DNA of 64,000 bases from Bradyrhizobium tropiciagri (GTDB lineage: Bacteria; Pseudomonadota; Alphaproteobacteria; Rhizobiales; Xanthobacteraceae): assembly GCF_001189845.1 (NCBI RefSeq), contig NZ_LFLZ01000004.1, positions 62,001-126,000 on the forward strand, given 5' to 3'. The notes beneath the pieces are model-generated. The model was given only the letters and a program-made list of their open reading frames with translations. It did no database searches and was not told the origin of the DNA. Below, piece by piece: positions 25,202 through 34,714 of the stretch (position 1 is the first letter of the stretch; each line of letters starts with the position of its first letter). A program made the translations under genes and the position numbers.

Positions 25202-25486
25202 GCGATTGTCTGAATGCCCTTAACGCCGGGCAGTCACGTCCCTACGGCACTGACAGCCCTTCCCGGAGCATCACTACGGCCGCAAAAGTATAAGGGAACT
25301 TGATGGAAGGTCCGGACAATTAAGGGATTGGTGGGGATGGTGAACGGCGAGTTATCGGCGTCAGTCGCATCTCCGCAGAATCCCGGAGATCGTACGCGCC
25401 CAACGTGTACGACGCTGCTCCCACACGGCGTCACGGCCGCTCGGCCGTGGTTAATGTCGTCTAACGCGCGAGGTCGCGTGGCAGGA

Positions 25487-26683
25487 TCAGAGCGCGGCCT
25501 TCAACGCAGCAAATCCACGATCGAGATCGGCCTTGAGGTCGTCGAGATTTTCGAGCCCGATATGCAGCCGCAGCGTCGGCCCGCCCGGCGCCCATTTGGT
25601 CGCGGTGCGATAGTCGCTGCAGTCGAACGGGATGGCGAGGCTCTCGAAGCCGCCCCAGGAAAAGCCCATGCCGAACAGCTGGAGCGCGTCGAGCATCGCA
25701 TCGACTGCGGCCTGTGGCACCGGCTTCAGCACGATGCTGAACAGTCCGGAGGCGCCGGTGAAGTCGCGTTTCCAGATCGCGTGCCCCGGATCGGTCTCGA
25801 GGGCAGGGTGCAGCACCCGATCGACCTCGGGCCGCGCGCCAAGCCAGCGCGCGATCTCGAGCCCGGAGCGATGGTGCTGCGCAAGCCGCACCGACAGCGT
25901 GCGGACCCCGCGCAGCGCGAGATAGACGTCGTCGGGACCGGCACAGACGCCGAGCAGGCGGATCGCCTCCTGAACCAGCGGCCAGGCCTTCGCATTGGCC
26001 GCGATGGTGCCGAACATGATGTCGGAGTGGCCGCCGATATACTTTGTGCCGGCCTGCATGCTGATGTCGACGCCCTGTTCGAGCGAGCGGTGATAGAGCG
26101 CGGTCGCCCAGGTGTTGTCGTCGATCACGAGGGCGCCGCGGGCATGCGCCACCGCCGATATCGCGCGGACATCCGGCATCTCGAAGGATTGCGAACCGGG
26201 CGCTTCGAGCAGCACCGCGCTTGTATTCGGCTTGAACAGCGTCTCGATGCCGGCGCCGATCAGCGGATCGAAATAGCTGGTCTCGATGCCGTAGCGCTTC
26301 AGCACGTTGTCGCAGAAATTGCGGGTTGGCCGATAGGCGTTGTCGCAGACCAGCAGGTGGTCGCCGGCCTTCAGCACGGCGAGCAGCGTGGTGCTGATCG
26401 CGGCCAGTCCCGACGGGGCGAGGCCGACGCCGGCGCATTGCGGGCCTTCCAGCGCCATCAGCACGTCCTGCAGCGCCCGCGTGGTCGGGCTGCCGTGGCG
26501 GCCATAGGTAAATTCGGCGCGATGGGCGTGCAGCGCCTCGGCGGTCGGATAGAGCACGGTCGAGCCGTGAAACACCGGCGGATTGACGAAGCCCTTCTGG
26601 GCCTTGGTGTCGCGGCCGGCCGTGACCAGGCGGGTCGCGGCGTCTTGCGGGCGGGAGGGCGTGGAGCCGTCGGAGGAGGTCAT
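25487..26683 (-). CDS. metC: cystathionine beta-lyase (PLP-dependent)
   Basis: The 398-residue enzyme belongs to the Cys/Met metabolism PLP family. Motifs include YGRHGSPTTRALQ (residues 60-72), SGLAAISTTLL, DNTWAT (aspartate for the pyridine nitrogen), and PLP lysine K214 in QAGTKYIGGHSDIMFG. The ending GFSWGGFESLAIP is typical of MetC-type lyases. It should cleave cystathionine to homocysteine, pyruvate and ammonia in methionine synthesis, though a cysteine-desulphurase-like side activity is possible. ATG 26683 follows GGAGG. It is a single gene, divergent from aapJ. Confidence 0.88.
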   Translation of the reverse strand: MTSSDGSTPSRPQDAATRLVTAGRDTKAQKGFVNPPVFHGSTVLYPTAEALHAHRAEFTYGRHGSPTTRALQDVLMALEGPQCAGVGLAPSGLAAISTTLLAVLKAGDHLLVCDNAYRPTRNFCDNVLKRYGIETSYFDPLIGAGIETLFKPNTSAVLLEAPGSQSFEMPDVRAISAVAHARGALVIDDNTWATALYHRSLEQGVDISMQAGTKYIGGHSDIMFGTIAANAKAWPLVQEAIRLLGVCAGPDDVYLALRGVRTLSVRLAQHHRSGLEIARWLGARPEVDRVLHPALETDPGHAIWKRDFTGASGLFSIVLKPVPQAAVDAMLDALQLFGMGFSWGGFESLAIPFDCSDYRTATKWAPGGPTLRLHIGLENLDDLKADLDRGFAALKAAL

Positions 26684-27010
26684 GGTTCGCTGCCGTTAGA
26701 CTTTAGACTTTTTGCCGCAGCCGTACCGCGCCGGAAGACGGGGCCACGCCGGGAGTTGCTACTAACAAGAGGTAGAAGACATGCGTCAACCCCTTGACCC
26801 GGCTCGCCAGTCGCTATATGATGCGGCGCAACTACCCGTCGCCGCACGTTGAGGGGCCTGCCGCGACCTACGATCCGTTGCCTGACCGGTTTGCACGCCA
26901 AACTGCCGGTTCGATCAGCACTATTTGCTGCAGGGGATCATTGGGATGGCCCGTGAACGCGAGGCGATCACAAAGCAAACGTCCGACGGACGACCCTGAA
27001 AGGCCCGCCC
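26684..27010. other. divergent promoter region metC / aap
   Basis: The region carries no gene. It holds a strong sigma-70-like promoter for the aap operon (26794-26822). An open frame starting at 26794 runs through it into aapJ, but this is non-coding leader read in the downstream frame of the aapJ frameshift. Confidence 0.45.
26794..26822 (+). promoter_or_regulatory. sigma-70-like promoter of the aap operon
   Basis: TTGACC (26794-26799), a 17-nt spacer and TATGAT (26817-26822) form a close match to the consensus. Transcription would start near 26829, giving a leader of about 180 nt before aapJ. Confidence 0.55.
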
Positions 27011-28026
27011 ATGAAACGCGTATCCCTGGCTGTCATACTTGCCGCTGCCGCCGCCCTGTCGGTCCAGGCGCCTCGGCGCAAACCCTCAAGACGGTCAAGG
27101 ATCGGGGCCAGCTGTCCTGCGGCGTCAGCCAGGGCCTGCCCGGTTTTTCGGCACCCGACGACAAGGGGAACTGGACCGGGATCGACGTCGACGTGTGCCG
27201 GGCCATCGCCGCCGTGGTGCTCGACGACCCGACCAAGGTCAAGTTCGTGCCGCTGTCGGCCAAGGATCGCTTCACCGCGTTGCAGTCCGGCGAGATCGAC
27301 GTGCTGTCGCGCAATACCACCTGGACGGTGTCGCGTGACACCTCGCTCGGCGCCAATTTCACCGGCGTGACCTATTATGACGGGCAGGGCTTCATGGTGA
27401 AGAAGTCGCTCAAGGTCAATTCGGCGCTCGAACTGAACAGCGCTTCGGTTTGCGTGCAGACCGGAACCACCACGGAGCAGAACCTCGCCGACTTCTTCAA
27501 GGGTAACAACATGAAGTATGAAGTGATCGCGTTCGGCAGCATCGACGAAGCGGTCAAGGCCTATGAATCCGGACGCTGCGACGTCTTCACCGACGACGCC
27601 TCCGGACTCTATGCCAGCCGTCTGAAGCTTGCGAACCCCGCCGATCACATCGTGCTCCCGGAAATCATTTCCAAGGAGCCACTGGGGCCGATGGTGCGCC
27701 ACGGCGACGACCAGTGGTTCGATATCGTGAAGTGGACGCTGTTTGCGATGATCAATGCCGAGGAGCTCGGCATCACCCAGAAGAACGTCGACACGATGCT
27801 CAAATCCGACAAACCGGAGATGAAGCGGGTGCTCGGCACCGACGGCAATCTGGGCGAACAGCTCGGCCTCACCAAGGACTGGGTGGTGCGGATCGTGAAG
27901 GCGGTCGGCAACTACGGCGAGACCTTCGAGCGCAATGTCGGCACCGGCTCGCCGCTCGGCATCGCCCGTGGCGTCAACAACCTCTGGAACAAGGGCGGTA
28001 TCCAATACGCGCCGCCGATCCGCTGA
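27011..28026 (+). CDS. aapJ: general L-amino-acid ABC transporter substrate-binding protein AapJ, frameshifted in signal peptide
   Basis: The protein is about 338 residues if one base is restored near 27064. The start ATG 27011 gives a signal peptide MKRVSLAVILAAAAALSV. The frame then breaks, and the mature protein (ASAQTLKTVKDRGQLSCGVS) continues in the +1 frame to 28026. Adding one C (GTCCCA for GTCCA) joins them as LSVPGASAQ. The body is an SBP-bac-3 family protein: GLPGFSAPDDKGNWTGIDVD, then CRAIAAVV, DVLSRNTTWT and a C-terminal LGIARGVNNLW. It captures amino acids in the periplasm for the AapQMP transporter. A promoter at 26794-26822 precedes it. Confidence 0.88.
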
Positions 28027-28051
28027 TCGATCCCGGCCAACGGCTGCCGCG

Positions 28052-29257
28052 ATGAGCATCGCGCCCCGCAAACCACCGTTGCAATTTGCCCTCAGGCTGA
28101 AGCGTGCGCTTGGCGGCAAGGCCGGCTGGAACGGGTTGGCCGCCCAGATTGCCTTCGCCGCGATCCTGGCCTGGATCGCCTATGAGATCGTGGCGAATGC
28201 GCGCATGAACCTGGAGACCCAGCACATTGCGTCGGGCTTCGGCTTTCTCAACTACAACGCAGGCTTTGACGTCAATCAGAGCCTGATCGCCTACAACAAT
28301 TCCGACACCTACTGGCGGGTGTTCTTTGTCGGCCTGTTGAATACGATCCTGGTTTCGGTGATCGGCATCGTGTTTGCCACCGTGATCGGCTTCATCGTGG
28401 CGCTGTGTCGGTTGTCGCCCAATTTGCTGCTGGCGCGGATCGGCGGCCTCTATGTCGAGATCGTCAGGAATTTGCCGCTCCTGTTCCAGATCCTGTTCTG
28501 GTATCTCGCGGTGCTCGCGGCGCTGCCGGCGCCGCGGCAGAGCATTTCGATCTTCAATACGTTCTTCCTCAACAATCGCGGCCTGGTCGTGCCGCAGCCG
28601 GTCACCGAGCCGGGGCTCTATCCGTTCATCGCCGCGCTCGCGGTCGGCACCGTCTTGGCGCTGGGATTGCGGGGCTACGCGCGGCGTGCCCTGTTCCAGC
28701 GCGGACAGATGATCCGGATCTGGCCCTACGTGCTGGGTTGTCTCGTCGGTCTGCCGCTGGTCTCGATGCTGGTCTTCGGCGGCCCGTTGAAGTTCGAGCT
28801 GCCGCAGCTGAAGGGTTTCAACTTCGCTGGCGGCGCGCGGATCATCCCCGAATTCGTGGCGCTGACGGTCGCGTTGTCGACCTACACGGGGGCCTTCATC
28901 GCCGAGATCGTCCGCGCCGGCGTCATGTCGGTGCACAAGGGACAGATGGAGGCGGGCTCGTCGCTCGGCCTCAGCCGCGCCGCGACGCTGCGGCTGATCG
29001 TGGTGCCGCAGGCAATGCGCGTCATCGTGCCGCCGCTGACCAGCCAGTACCTCAATCTCACCAAGAATTCGTCGCTGGCGGTGGCCATTGGCTATCCGGA
29101 TCTGGTCTCGGTATTCGCCGGCACCGCGGTGAGCCAGACCGGGCAGGCGATCGAGATCATCGCCATGACGATGGGCGTCTACCTGCTGCTCTCGCTGACG
29201 ACGAGCGCGCTGATGAGCGTCTATGGCTGGCGCATCAACCGGAGCATGGCGGCATGA
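28052..29257 (+). CDS. aapQ: general L-amino-acid ABC transporter permease AapQ
   Basis: The 401-residue inner-membrane permease has about eight helices. The HisM/GlnP-type signature is in the C-terminal half: [20 protein letters not shown], then the EAA loop [20 protein letters not shown]. The early segment [18 protein letters not shown] matches the family. It pairs with AapM to form the channel. ATG 28052 lies 25 nt after aapJ. Its stop overlaps the aapM start (ATGA). Confidence 0.93.
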   Translation: MSIAPRKPPLQFALRLKRALGGKAGWNGLAAQIAFAAILAWIAYEIVANARMNLETQHIASGFGFLNYNAGFDVNQSLIAYNNSDTYWRVFFVGLLNTILVSVIGIVFATVIGFIVALCRLSPNLLLARIGGLYVEIVRNLPLLFQILFWYLAVLAALPAPRQSISIFNTFFLNNRGLVVPQPVTEPGLYPFIAALAVGTVLALGLRGYARRALFQRGQMIRIWPYVLGCLVGLPLVSMLVFGGPLKFELPQLKGFNFAGGARIIPEFVALTVALSTYTGAFIAEIVRAGVMSVHKGQMEAGSSLGLSRAATLRLIVVPQAMRVIVPPLTSQYLNLTKNSSLAVAIGYPDLVSVFAGTAVSQTGQAIEIIAMTMGVYLLLSLTTSALMSVYGWRINRSMAA

Positions 29258-30774
29258 CGGATCTCTCCGCCCCGTCCTTTGTCCGGCAGGACCTGGTCGC
29301 CGAGCGCGCGGCGCCGGCAAAGACCACCGGCCTCATCGGCTTCGTGCGCATGCGGTTGTTGAATTCGCCGGGCAACATCCTGCTCACGATCCTCGGGCTC
29401 TTGTTGGCCTGGTACATCGTGATCCCGGCCATCAAGTTCCTTCTGGTCGACGCGATCTGGACCGGCAAGGATCGCACCGCCTGCCTCGCAGACAAGGCGG
29501 GGCACGAGGTCGGCGCCTGCTGGCCCTATATTCAGGCCAAGCTGACGCAGTTGATCTACGGCTTCTATCCGGAAGCCCAGCGCTGGCGCGTCAATCTCAC
29601 TTATGGGCTCGGCGCGGCGCTGTTGCTGCCGCTGCTGATGCCGCGCCTGCCGGCGAAGGCACTGAACTCCGGGCTGTTCTTCTTCGCGTTTCCTGTGGTG
29701 GCGTTTTTCCTGCTGCATGGCGGCGGCATCGCGGGCTTCGGCGTGAGCTGGACTGCCGGCCTGTTGCAGCTGTTCGAGCAGAGCATTGGCGGCGCCGGCG
29801 ACCTGCTGGTCAACCTCAGCAAGAGTTCGGCGATCGGCCCGCTGCCGTGGGTGCTGGGCAAGCTGCTGGTCCTCGTCGGCTTGCTAATCCATTGGCTGAT
29901 CTTTCCGCTGACCTGGCTGCGCGATCAGTTGCAGCTCTCGTCGGTGCCGGTCTGGGGCGATTTTCTCCTGACTGCCGTGATCGTCTCCGCCGTGCTGTTT
30001 GTGCTCGGCGGCGGCCTGCGCAGCGGCGGCAGGGCACTGATCGGCAGCCTGCTGACGTTTGCCGGGATCGCAGCGGGCATCAAGCTGATGGGGCTCGATC
30101 GCGGCGGCTTTCCGATCGTCGACACGCGGCTGTGGGGCGGCCTCCTGGTGACGCTGGTGATCGCGATCACCGGCATCGTCGCCTCGATGCCGATCGGGAT
30201 TGCGCTCGCGCTCGGCCGCCGCTCGACCATCCCGCTGATCCGGATCTTCTCGATCGCCTTCATCGAATTCTGGCGCGGCGTGCCGCTGATCACGGTGCTG
30301 TTCTTCGCGACCTACATGCTGCCGCTGTTCGTGCCGGGCAATTTCGCCGTCGACGGCCTGCTGCGTGCGTTGATCGGCGTCGCGATCTTTACCGGCGCCT
30401 ATATGGCGGAGGTGATCAGGGGCGGGCTCGCTGCGGTGGCGCGCGGGCAGGCGGAAGCCGCATCGGCGCTCGGCCTGTCCTGGTGGAAGACGACGTCGCT
30501 GATCGTGCTGCCGCAGGCGCTGCGCTACGTCATCCCCGGTATCGTCAACAGCTTCATCTCGCTGTTCAAGGATACTTCGCTGGTGTCGATCGTGGCGCTG
30601 TTCGATCTGTTGGGCTCGCTACGGGCGTCGTTCTCGGACCCGAACTGGTCGACGCCGACCACAGCCTTTACCGGCTTCGCCTTTGCCGGAATGATCTATT
30701 TCGTGTTCTGCTTTGGAATGTCGCGCTACTCGCTGTTTGTCGAAAATCGGCTCAACGCTCATCGCCGCCACTGA
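29254..30774 (+). CDS. aapM: general L-amino-acid ABC transporter permease AapM
   Basis: The 506-residue permease is longer than the usual polar amino-acid permeases because of an extended N-terminal membrane region (about residues 85-280), which is usual for AapM/BztC. The C-terminal transport domain has [34 protein letters not shown] and the EAA loop [20 protein letters not shown]. It overlaps aapQ by ATGA. An open frame extending upstream into aapQ is not used. Confidence 0.93.
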   Translation: MTDLSAPSFVRQDLVAERAAPAKTTGLIGFVRMRLLNSPGNILLTILGLLLAWYIVIPAIKFLLVDAIWTGKDRTACLADKAGHEVGACWPYIQAKLTQLIYGFYPEAQRWRVNLTYGLGAALLLPLLMPRLPAKALNSGLFFFAFPVVAFFLLHGGGIAGFGVSWTAGLLQLFEQSIGGAGDLLVNLSKSSAIGPLPWVLGKLLVLVGLLIHWLIFPLTWLRDQLQLSSVPVWGDFLLTAVIVSAVLFVLGGGLRSGGRALIGSLLTFAGIAAGIKLMGLDRGGFPIVDTRLWGGLLVTLVIAITGIVASMPIGIALALGRRSTIPLIRIFSIAFIEFWRGVPLITVLFFATYMLPLFVPGNFAVDGLLRALIGVAIFTGAYMAEVIRGGLAAVARGQAEAASALGLSWWKTTSLIVLPQALRYVIPGIVNSFISLFKDTSLVSIVALFDLLGSLRASFSDPNWSTPTTAFTGFAFAGMIYFVFCFGMSRYSLFVENRLNAHRRH

Positions 30775-30785
30775 ACAAGGTCACC

Positions 30786-31526
30786 ATGTCCACAACCCCG
30801 ATCGTCAACATTTCCACGCTCAACAAATGGTACGGCGACTTCCACGTGTTGCGCGACATCAACCTTGAGGTCGGCAAGGGCGAGCGAATCGTGATCTGCG
30901 GTCCGTCCGGTTCGGGCAAGTCGACCCTGATCCGCTGCATCAACGCGCTGGAGGAGTTCCAGGAGGGCGAGATCGTGGTCGACGGCATCGAGCTCGGACC
31001 GAACCTGCGCCGGGTCGATGAGGTGCGGCGCGAGGTCGGCATGGTGTTCCAGAGCTTCAACCTGTTCCCGCATCTCACCGTGCTCGACAATTGCACGCTG
31101 GCCCCGATCTGGGTGCGCAACATCCCGAAGAAGGATGCCGAGGCGACCGCGATGAAGTTCCTCGAGCGGGTCAAGATCCCGCATCAGGCCAACAAGTTCC
31201 CCGGCCAGATGTCGGGCGGTCAGCAGCAGCGCGTCGCGATCGCGCGCGCGCTGACCATGAACCCGAAGGTGATGCTGTTCGACGAGCCGACCTCGGCGCT
31301 CGACCCGGAAATGGTCAAGGAGGTGCTCGACACCATGGTCGACCTCGCCAGAGAAGGCATGACCATGCTGGTCGTGACCCACGAAATGGGCTTCGCCCGC
31401 GAGGTCGCCAACCGCGTCGTGTTCATGGACGCCGGCCAGATCATCGAGTCGAACACGCCGCAGGAATTCTTCGCCAACCCGCAGCATGCGCGGTCGAAGC
31501 TGTTCCTGAGCCAGATTCTGCGGTGA
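30786..31526 (+). CDS. aapP: general L-amino-acid ABC transporter ATP-binding protein AapP
   Basis: The 246-residue ATPase is complete: Walker [10 protein letters not shown] (39-47), Q-loop at Q89 ([10 protein letters not shown]), signature SGGQQQR (143-149), Walker B VMLFDEP (162-168) and H-switch in VVTHEMG. It powers import by AapJQM. ATG 30786 lies 11 nt after the aapM stop. In rhizobia, Aap is a broad-range amino-acid transporter important in symbiosis and is typically under nitrogen control; the NtrBC genes occur in this window too. Confidence 0.95.
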   Translation: MSTTPIVNISTLNKWYGDFHVLRDINLEVGKGERIVICGPSGSGKSTLIRCINALEEFQEGEIVVDGIELGPNLRRVDEVRREVGMVFQSFNLFPHLTVLDNCTLAPIWVRNIPKKDAEATAMKFLERVKIPHQANKFPGQMSGGQQQRVAIARALTMNPKVMLFDEPTSALDPEMVKEVLDTMVDLAREGMTMLVVTHEMGFAREVANRVVFMDAGQIIESNTPQEFFANPQHARSKLFLSQILR

Positions 31527-31533
31527 CAGTTTC

Positions 31534-31617
31534 CGTCATTGCGAGCGGAGCGAAGCAATCCACATGTCCGCGTGGAGCGCATGGATTGCTTCGTCGCTAT
31601 CGCTCCTCGCAATGACG
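31534..31617. repeat. dispersed Bradyrhizobium-type palindromic repeat
   Basis: The ends CGTCATTGCGAG (31534 onward) and CTCGCAATGACG (to 31617) are exact complements. Inside, GAAGCAATCCA and TGGATTGCTTC also pair, giving a long imperfect hairpin of about 84 nt between the aapP stop and the cysK stop. I associate this element with intergenic spacers of Bradyrhizobium. It may serve as a bidirectional terminator here. Confidence 0.8.
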
Positions 31618-31637
31618 CTTGTAGCGACGTTCGCAAC

Positions 31638-32672
31638 TCACACGAACGGCAGCTCGATCTTGCTGCGCTTTTCCAGCCATTCCGGGACCGGCAGATTCTT
31701 CGAACGCATGAAGGCCGGGTTGAACAGCTTGGACTGATAGCGGTTGCCGGAATCGGCGAGGATGGTGACGATGGTCTTGCCGGGGCCGAGCTGCTTGGCA
31801 AGCTGGATCGCGCCGGCGATGTTGACGCCGGTCGAGCCGCCGAGGCACAGGCCTTCGTGCTCCAGCAGCTCATAGATGATGGTCACGGCGTCCTCGTCGG
31901 AGACCAGGAACGCGTCGTCGACATTCGCGGTCTCGATGACAGGCGTCTTGCGGCCGAGCCCGATGCCTTCCGTGATCGAGTCGCCGGGCGTCGATTTGAC
32001 CTGGCCGTTCTTGAACAGTTCGTACATCGCAAAGCCGTGCGGATCGGCGCAGGCCGTGACGATGTCCTTGTTCTTTTCCTTCAGATAACGGCTGATGCCG
32101 GCGAGCGTGCCGCCGGTGCCGACCGAGCAGATGAAGCCGTCGACCTTGCCGTTGGTCTGCTGCCAGATCTCGGGCCCGGTCGAGTCGTAATGCGCCTTGG
32201 GATTGTCGAGGTTGTTCCACTGGTCGGCGAACAGGACGCCGTTCGGCTCGGTCTTGCGCAGCTGCTCGGCGAGGCGCTTGCCGAGATGCTGGTAATTGTT
32301 CGGATTGGAGTAGGGCAGCGCCGGCGCCTCGACAAGTTCGGCCCCGCATAGCCGCAGCATGTCCTTCTTTTCCTGGCTCTGCGTCTCCGGAATGACGATC
32401 AGGGTGCGGTAGCCGCGCGCACTCGCCACGACCGCAAGCCCGATGCCGGTATTGCCCGCGGTCGATTCGACCACCAGGCCGCCGGGCTTCAGATCGCCGC
32501 GCTTTTCGGCCTCCAGAATCATCCCCTTGCCGGCGCGATCCTTGACCGACTGGCCGGGATTCATGAATTCGGCCTTGCCGAGAATGGTGCAGCCGGTCAG
32601 TTCTGATGCACGCTTCAGCTTGATGAGGGGGGTGTTGCCGATCGCTTCAATGACGTCTTTGTTGAATGCCAT
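31638..32672 (-). CDS. cysK: cysteine synthase A
   Basis: The 344-residue PLP enzyme starts MAFNKDVIEAIGNTPLIKL; PLP lysine K44 is in NPGQSVKDRAG. The phosphate-binding loop is SVGTGGTLAG, and STAGNTGIGLA is the substrate loop. It condenses O-acetylserine with sulphide to make cysteine. It is slightly longer than typical CysK (about 310-325) because of an extended C-terminus ending KIELPFV. ATG 32672 is chosen over an upstream in-frame start at 32777 because the family N-terminus begins there. It is convergent with aapP across a palindromic repeat. Confidence 0.92.
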   Translation of the reverse strand: MAFNKDVIEAIGNTPLIKLKRASELTGCTILGKAEFMNPGQSVKDRAGKGMILEAEKRGDLKPGGLVVESTAGNTGIGLAVVASARGYRTLIVIPETQSQEKKDMLRLCGAELVEAPALPYSNPNNYQHLGKRLAEQLRKTEPNGVLFADQWNNLDNPKAHYDSTGPEIWQQTNGKVDGFICSVGTGGTLAGISRYLKEKNKDIVTACADPHGFAMYELFKNGQVKSTPGDSITEGIGLGRKTPVIETANVDDAFLVSDEDAVTIIYELLEHEGLCLGGSTGVNIAGAIQLAKQLGPGKTIVTILADSGNRYQSKLFNPAFMRSKNLPVPEWLEKRSKIELPFV

Positions 32673-33190
32673 GTCGGGGAATTTCTTTGCCGGTCTGTGT
32701 CTTGCTTGCCGCGAACCTAGTGTGCTGATCGAAAAAGGGAAGGGCTTTTGCACTGCGGCAAATGGCGGGTTCACCACGCATCACCGCATGCGCGTGGCCA
32801 TCACGGGCATGCGGAGAACAACGTTTTTCGGCGGTCGGGACGTCCGGCAGAATCGTTCCGCTGCGGGCGGTTTTGCGTCAGCCGCCGCGAGGGCGTCGTT
32901 GTGCTGGCGCATCTTGCGGATTCGGCGCAACAGGGCCGAGAAATCCCCATGAAATCTTTGTTAGAATCGAGACTTCCGGCACCGGTCTGAAACGCGCGCA
33001 AATGCCGTAAAAATAGGGAAAAGCCCGCAATCAGGGTGGCCTCGAATCGCTTGCGATGCGACGTCGCGCATTCGTGACAGGGGCTGTCCGCCCTATTGTC
33101 CCAAGGGTAGGATGGGACAGCCAGGTTCCATTGAAAGCATTACCCCGTGTACGTCACCCAGACCACCGCTGAACGCGTCACTCGTGCGCC
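32673..33190. other. divergent intergenic region (518 nt)
   Basis: The space between cysK (-) and the efflux operon (+) holds no ORF I can support. Short frames at 32748-33010 overlap each other and lack ribosome sites. It should contain the promoters of both units. No operator palindrome stands out, and no local regulator gene for the efflux operon is seen. Confidence 0.35.
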
Positions 33191-34714
33191 ATGGGCGAAG
33201 TCTGGCTCCGGCGGAGAACGGGTGTGACCCAGCAAGCATCCGTGATGGTGCCTGGAGGCCGGTTCGGCCTCGCCGTCCGCGTGCGACGGCTGGCGGGACG
33301 CTCGCTCGTCGCGCTTGGGCTGGTCGCGGGCTCGGCCGGCTGCATCCTGACCCAGGACATCCCAGATCCGGCGCTCGACGTGCCGCAGGGCTACAAGGCC
33401 GCGCGGCTTGGCCGATCGGGCGACGCGCTTCCGACGCTCGACTGGTGGCGCGGCTTCCGCTCCAAGGAGCTGACGCAGCTGATGGAGGAGGCGCAGACCG
33501 TCAACCTCGACATCGCGGCTGCCGTGGCGCGCTTCCGCCAGGCCGACGCGCTGGCGCGGCAGGCCGGTGCGGCGCTGCTGCCGACCCTCAATCTCAATGG
33601 ATCGGAGACCTACTCGCGCACCTCCGGCTCCAGCGCCAGCGGCCTCACCAATGGCGGACGCGAGGTGGTGAACTACAATGCCTCGCTCAGCGCCAGCTAC
33701 CAGCTCGACTTCTGGGGCCAGAATCGCGACGCCGCGCAGGCGGCGGAGGAGACCGCCGTCGCCAACCGGTTCGACCGCGAGGTGGTGGCGCTGACCACGC
33801 TCACCAGCGTCGCCAACGCCTATTTCACGGTGCTCGCCACCCAGGACCGGTTGCGCACCGCGCAGCGCAACATCGCCAGCGCCGAGCGGATCCTCAACGC
33901 GATCAAGGACCGCTTCAAGGCCGGCACCGGCTCGGATCTCGACGTCGCGCAGCAGGAGAGCGTGCTGGCGAACCAGCGTGCGCTGGTGCCGCCGCTGCGG
34001 CAGACGCTCGACCAGAACAGCAACGCGCTCGCGGTGTTGGTGTCGCGGCCGCCGGAGAGCGTGCGCGTCGCCGGCGGCTCGCTCAACTCGGTTGCGATCC
34101 CGCGCGTCACGCCGGGGCTGCCGTCCGAATTGCTCACCCAGCGTCCCGATATCCGCCGGCAGGAGGCACAGCTCGCATCCGCCACCGCCAATGTCGGCAG
34201 CGCGCGGGCGCAGTTCTTCCCGAGCATCCAGCTGACCGGGACGGGCGGCTACCAGAGCCAGGCGCTGGTCTCTCTGTTCCAGCCGCACGCGGCGTTCTTC
34301 AACCTGGTCGGCAGCATGACGCAGCCGATCTTCGACGGCGGCCGGATCCTCGGCAATTTCGAAAACGCGAAGGCGAAGCAGGACGAACTGCTGCAGACCT
34401 ATCGCAAGACGGTCGTGCAATCGTTCACCGATGTCGACAACGCGCTGGTCGCGATCCGCGAGACCACGCGGCGGCTGCAGTTGCAACGCGACGTGCTGTC
34501 GTCGTCGCGGCGCGCTTTCGACCTGGCCGAGCAGCAGCTCAAGGCCGGCACCGCCGACATCGTAACTGTGTTAAACACGCAGCTGACTCTGTTCCAGGCG
34601 GAAGATGCCTATTCGCAGGCCCAATTGGCCCGGCTTTTGGCGATCGTGAGCCTGTATCAGGCCTTGGGGGGCGGCTGGGAACCGAAGATGGAAAGACCGG
34701 TCGATGCTCTTTAA
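33191..34714 (+). CDS. RND efflux outer-membrane factor (NodT/OprM family lipoprotein)
   Basis: The protein has 507 residues, with a likely lipidated cysteine in GLVAGSAGC near residue 54, and two OEP (TolC-like) repeats. NodT-type markers are ALPTLDWWRGFRSKELTQL, QLDFWGQNRDAAQAA, GTGSDLDVAQQES, and LLTQRPDIRRQEAQLASATANVGSARA, then the second-repeat YRKTVVQSFTDVDNAL. It forms the outer-membrane duct of the tripartite pump encoded by the next three genes. ATG 33191 is used; ATG 33245 would also keep the lipobox. It overlaps the adaptor gene by 11 nt. Confidence 0.9.
   Translation: MGEVWLRRRTGVTQQASVMVPGGRFGLAVRVRRLAGRSLVALGLVAGSAGCILTQDIPDPALDVPQGYKAARLGRSGDALPTLDWWRGFRSKELTQLMEEAQTVNLDIAAAVARFRQADALARQAGAALLPTLNLNGSETYSRTSGSSASGLTNGGREVVNYNASLSASYQLDFWGQNRDAAQAAEETAVANRFDREVVALTTLTSVANAYFTVLATQDRLRTAQRNIASAERILNAIKDRFKAGTGSDLDVAQQESVLANQRALVPPLRQTLDQNSNALAVLVSRPPESVRVAGGSLNSVAIPRVTPGLPSELLTQRPDIRRQEAQLASATANVGSARAQFFPSIQLTGTGGYQSQALVSLFQPHAAFFNLVGSMTQPIFDGGRILGNFENAKAKQDELLQTYRKTVVQSFTDVDNALVAIRETTRRLQLQRDVLSSSRRAFDLAEQQLKAGTADIVTVLNTQLTLFQAEDAYSQAQLARLLAIVSLYQALGGGWEPKMERPVDAL

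Noticed and set aside
26794..27060. Extension of aapJ to 26794
   Set aside because: It covers the promoter and a leader that codes for no signal peptide; the frame is open only because aapJ is frameshifted.
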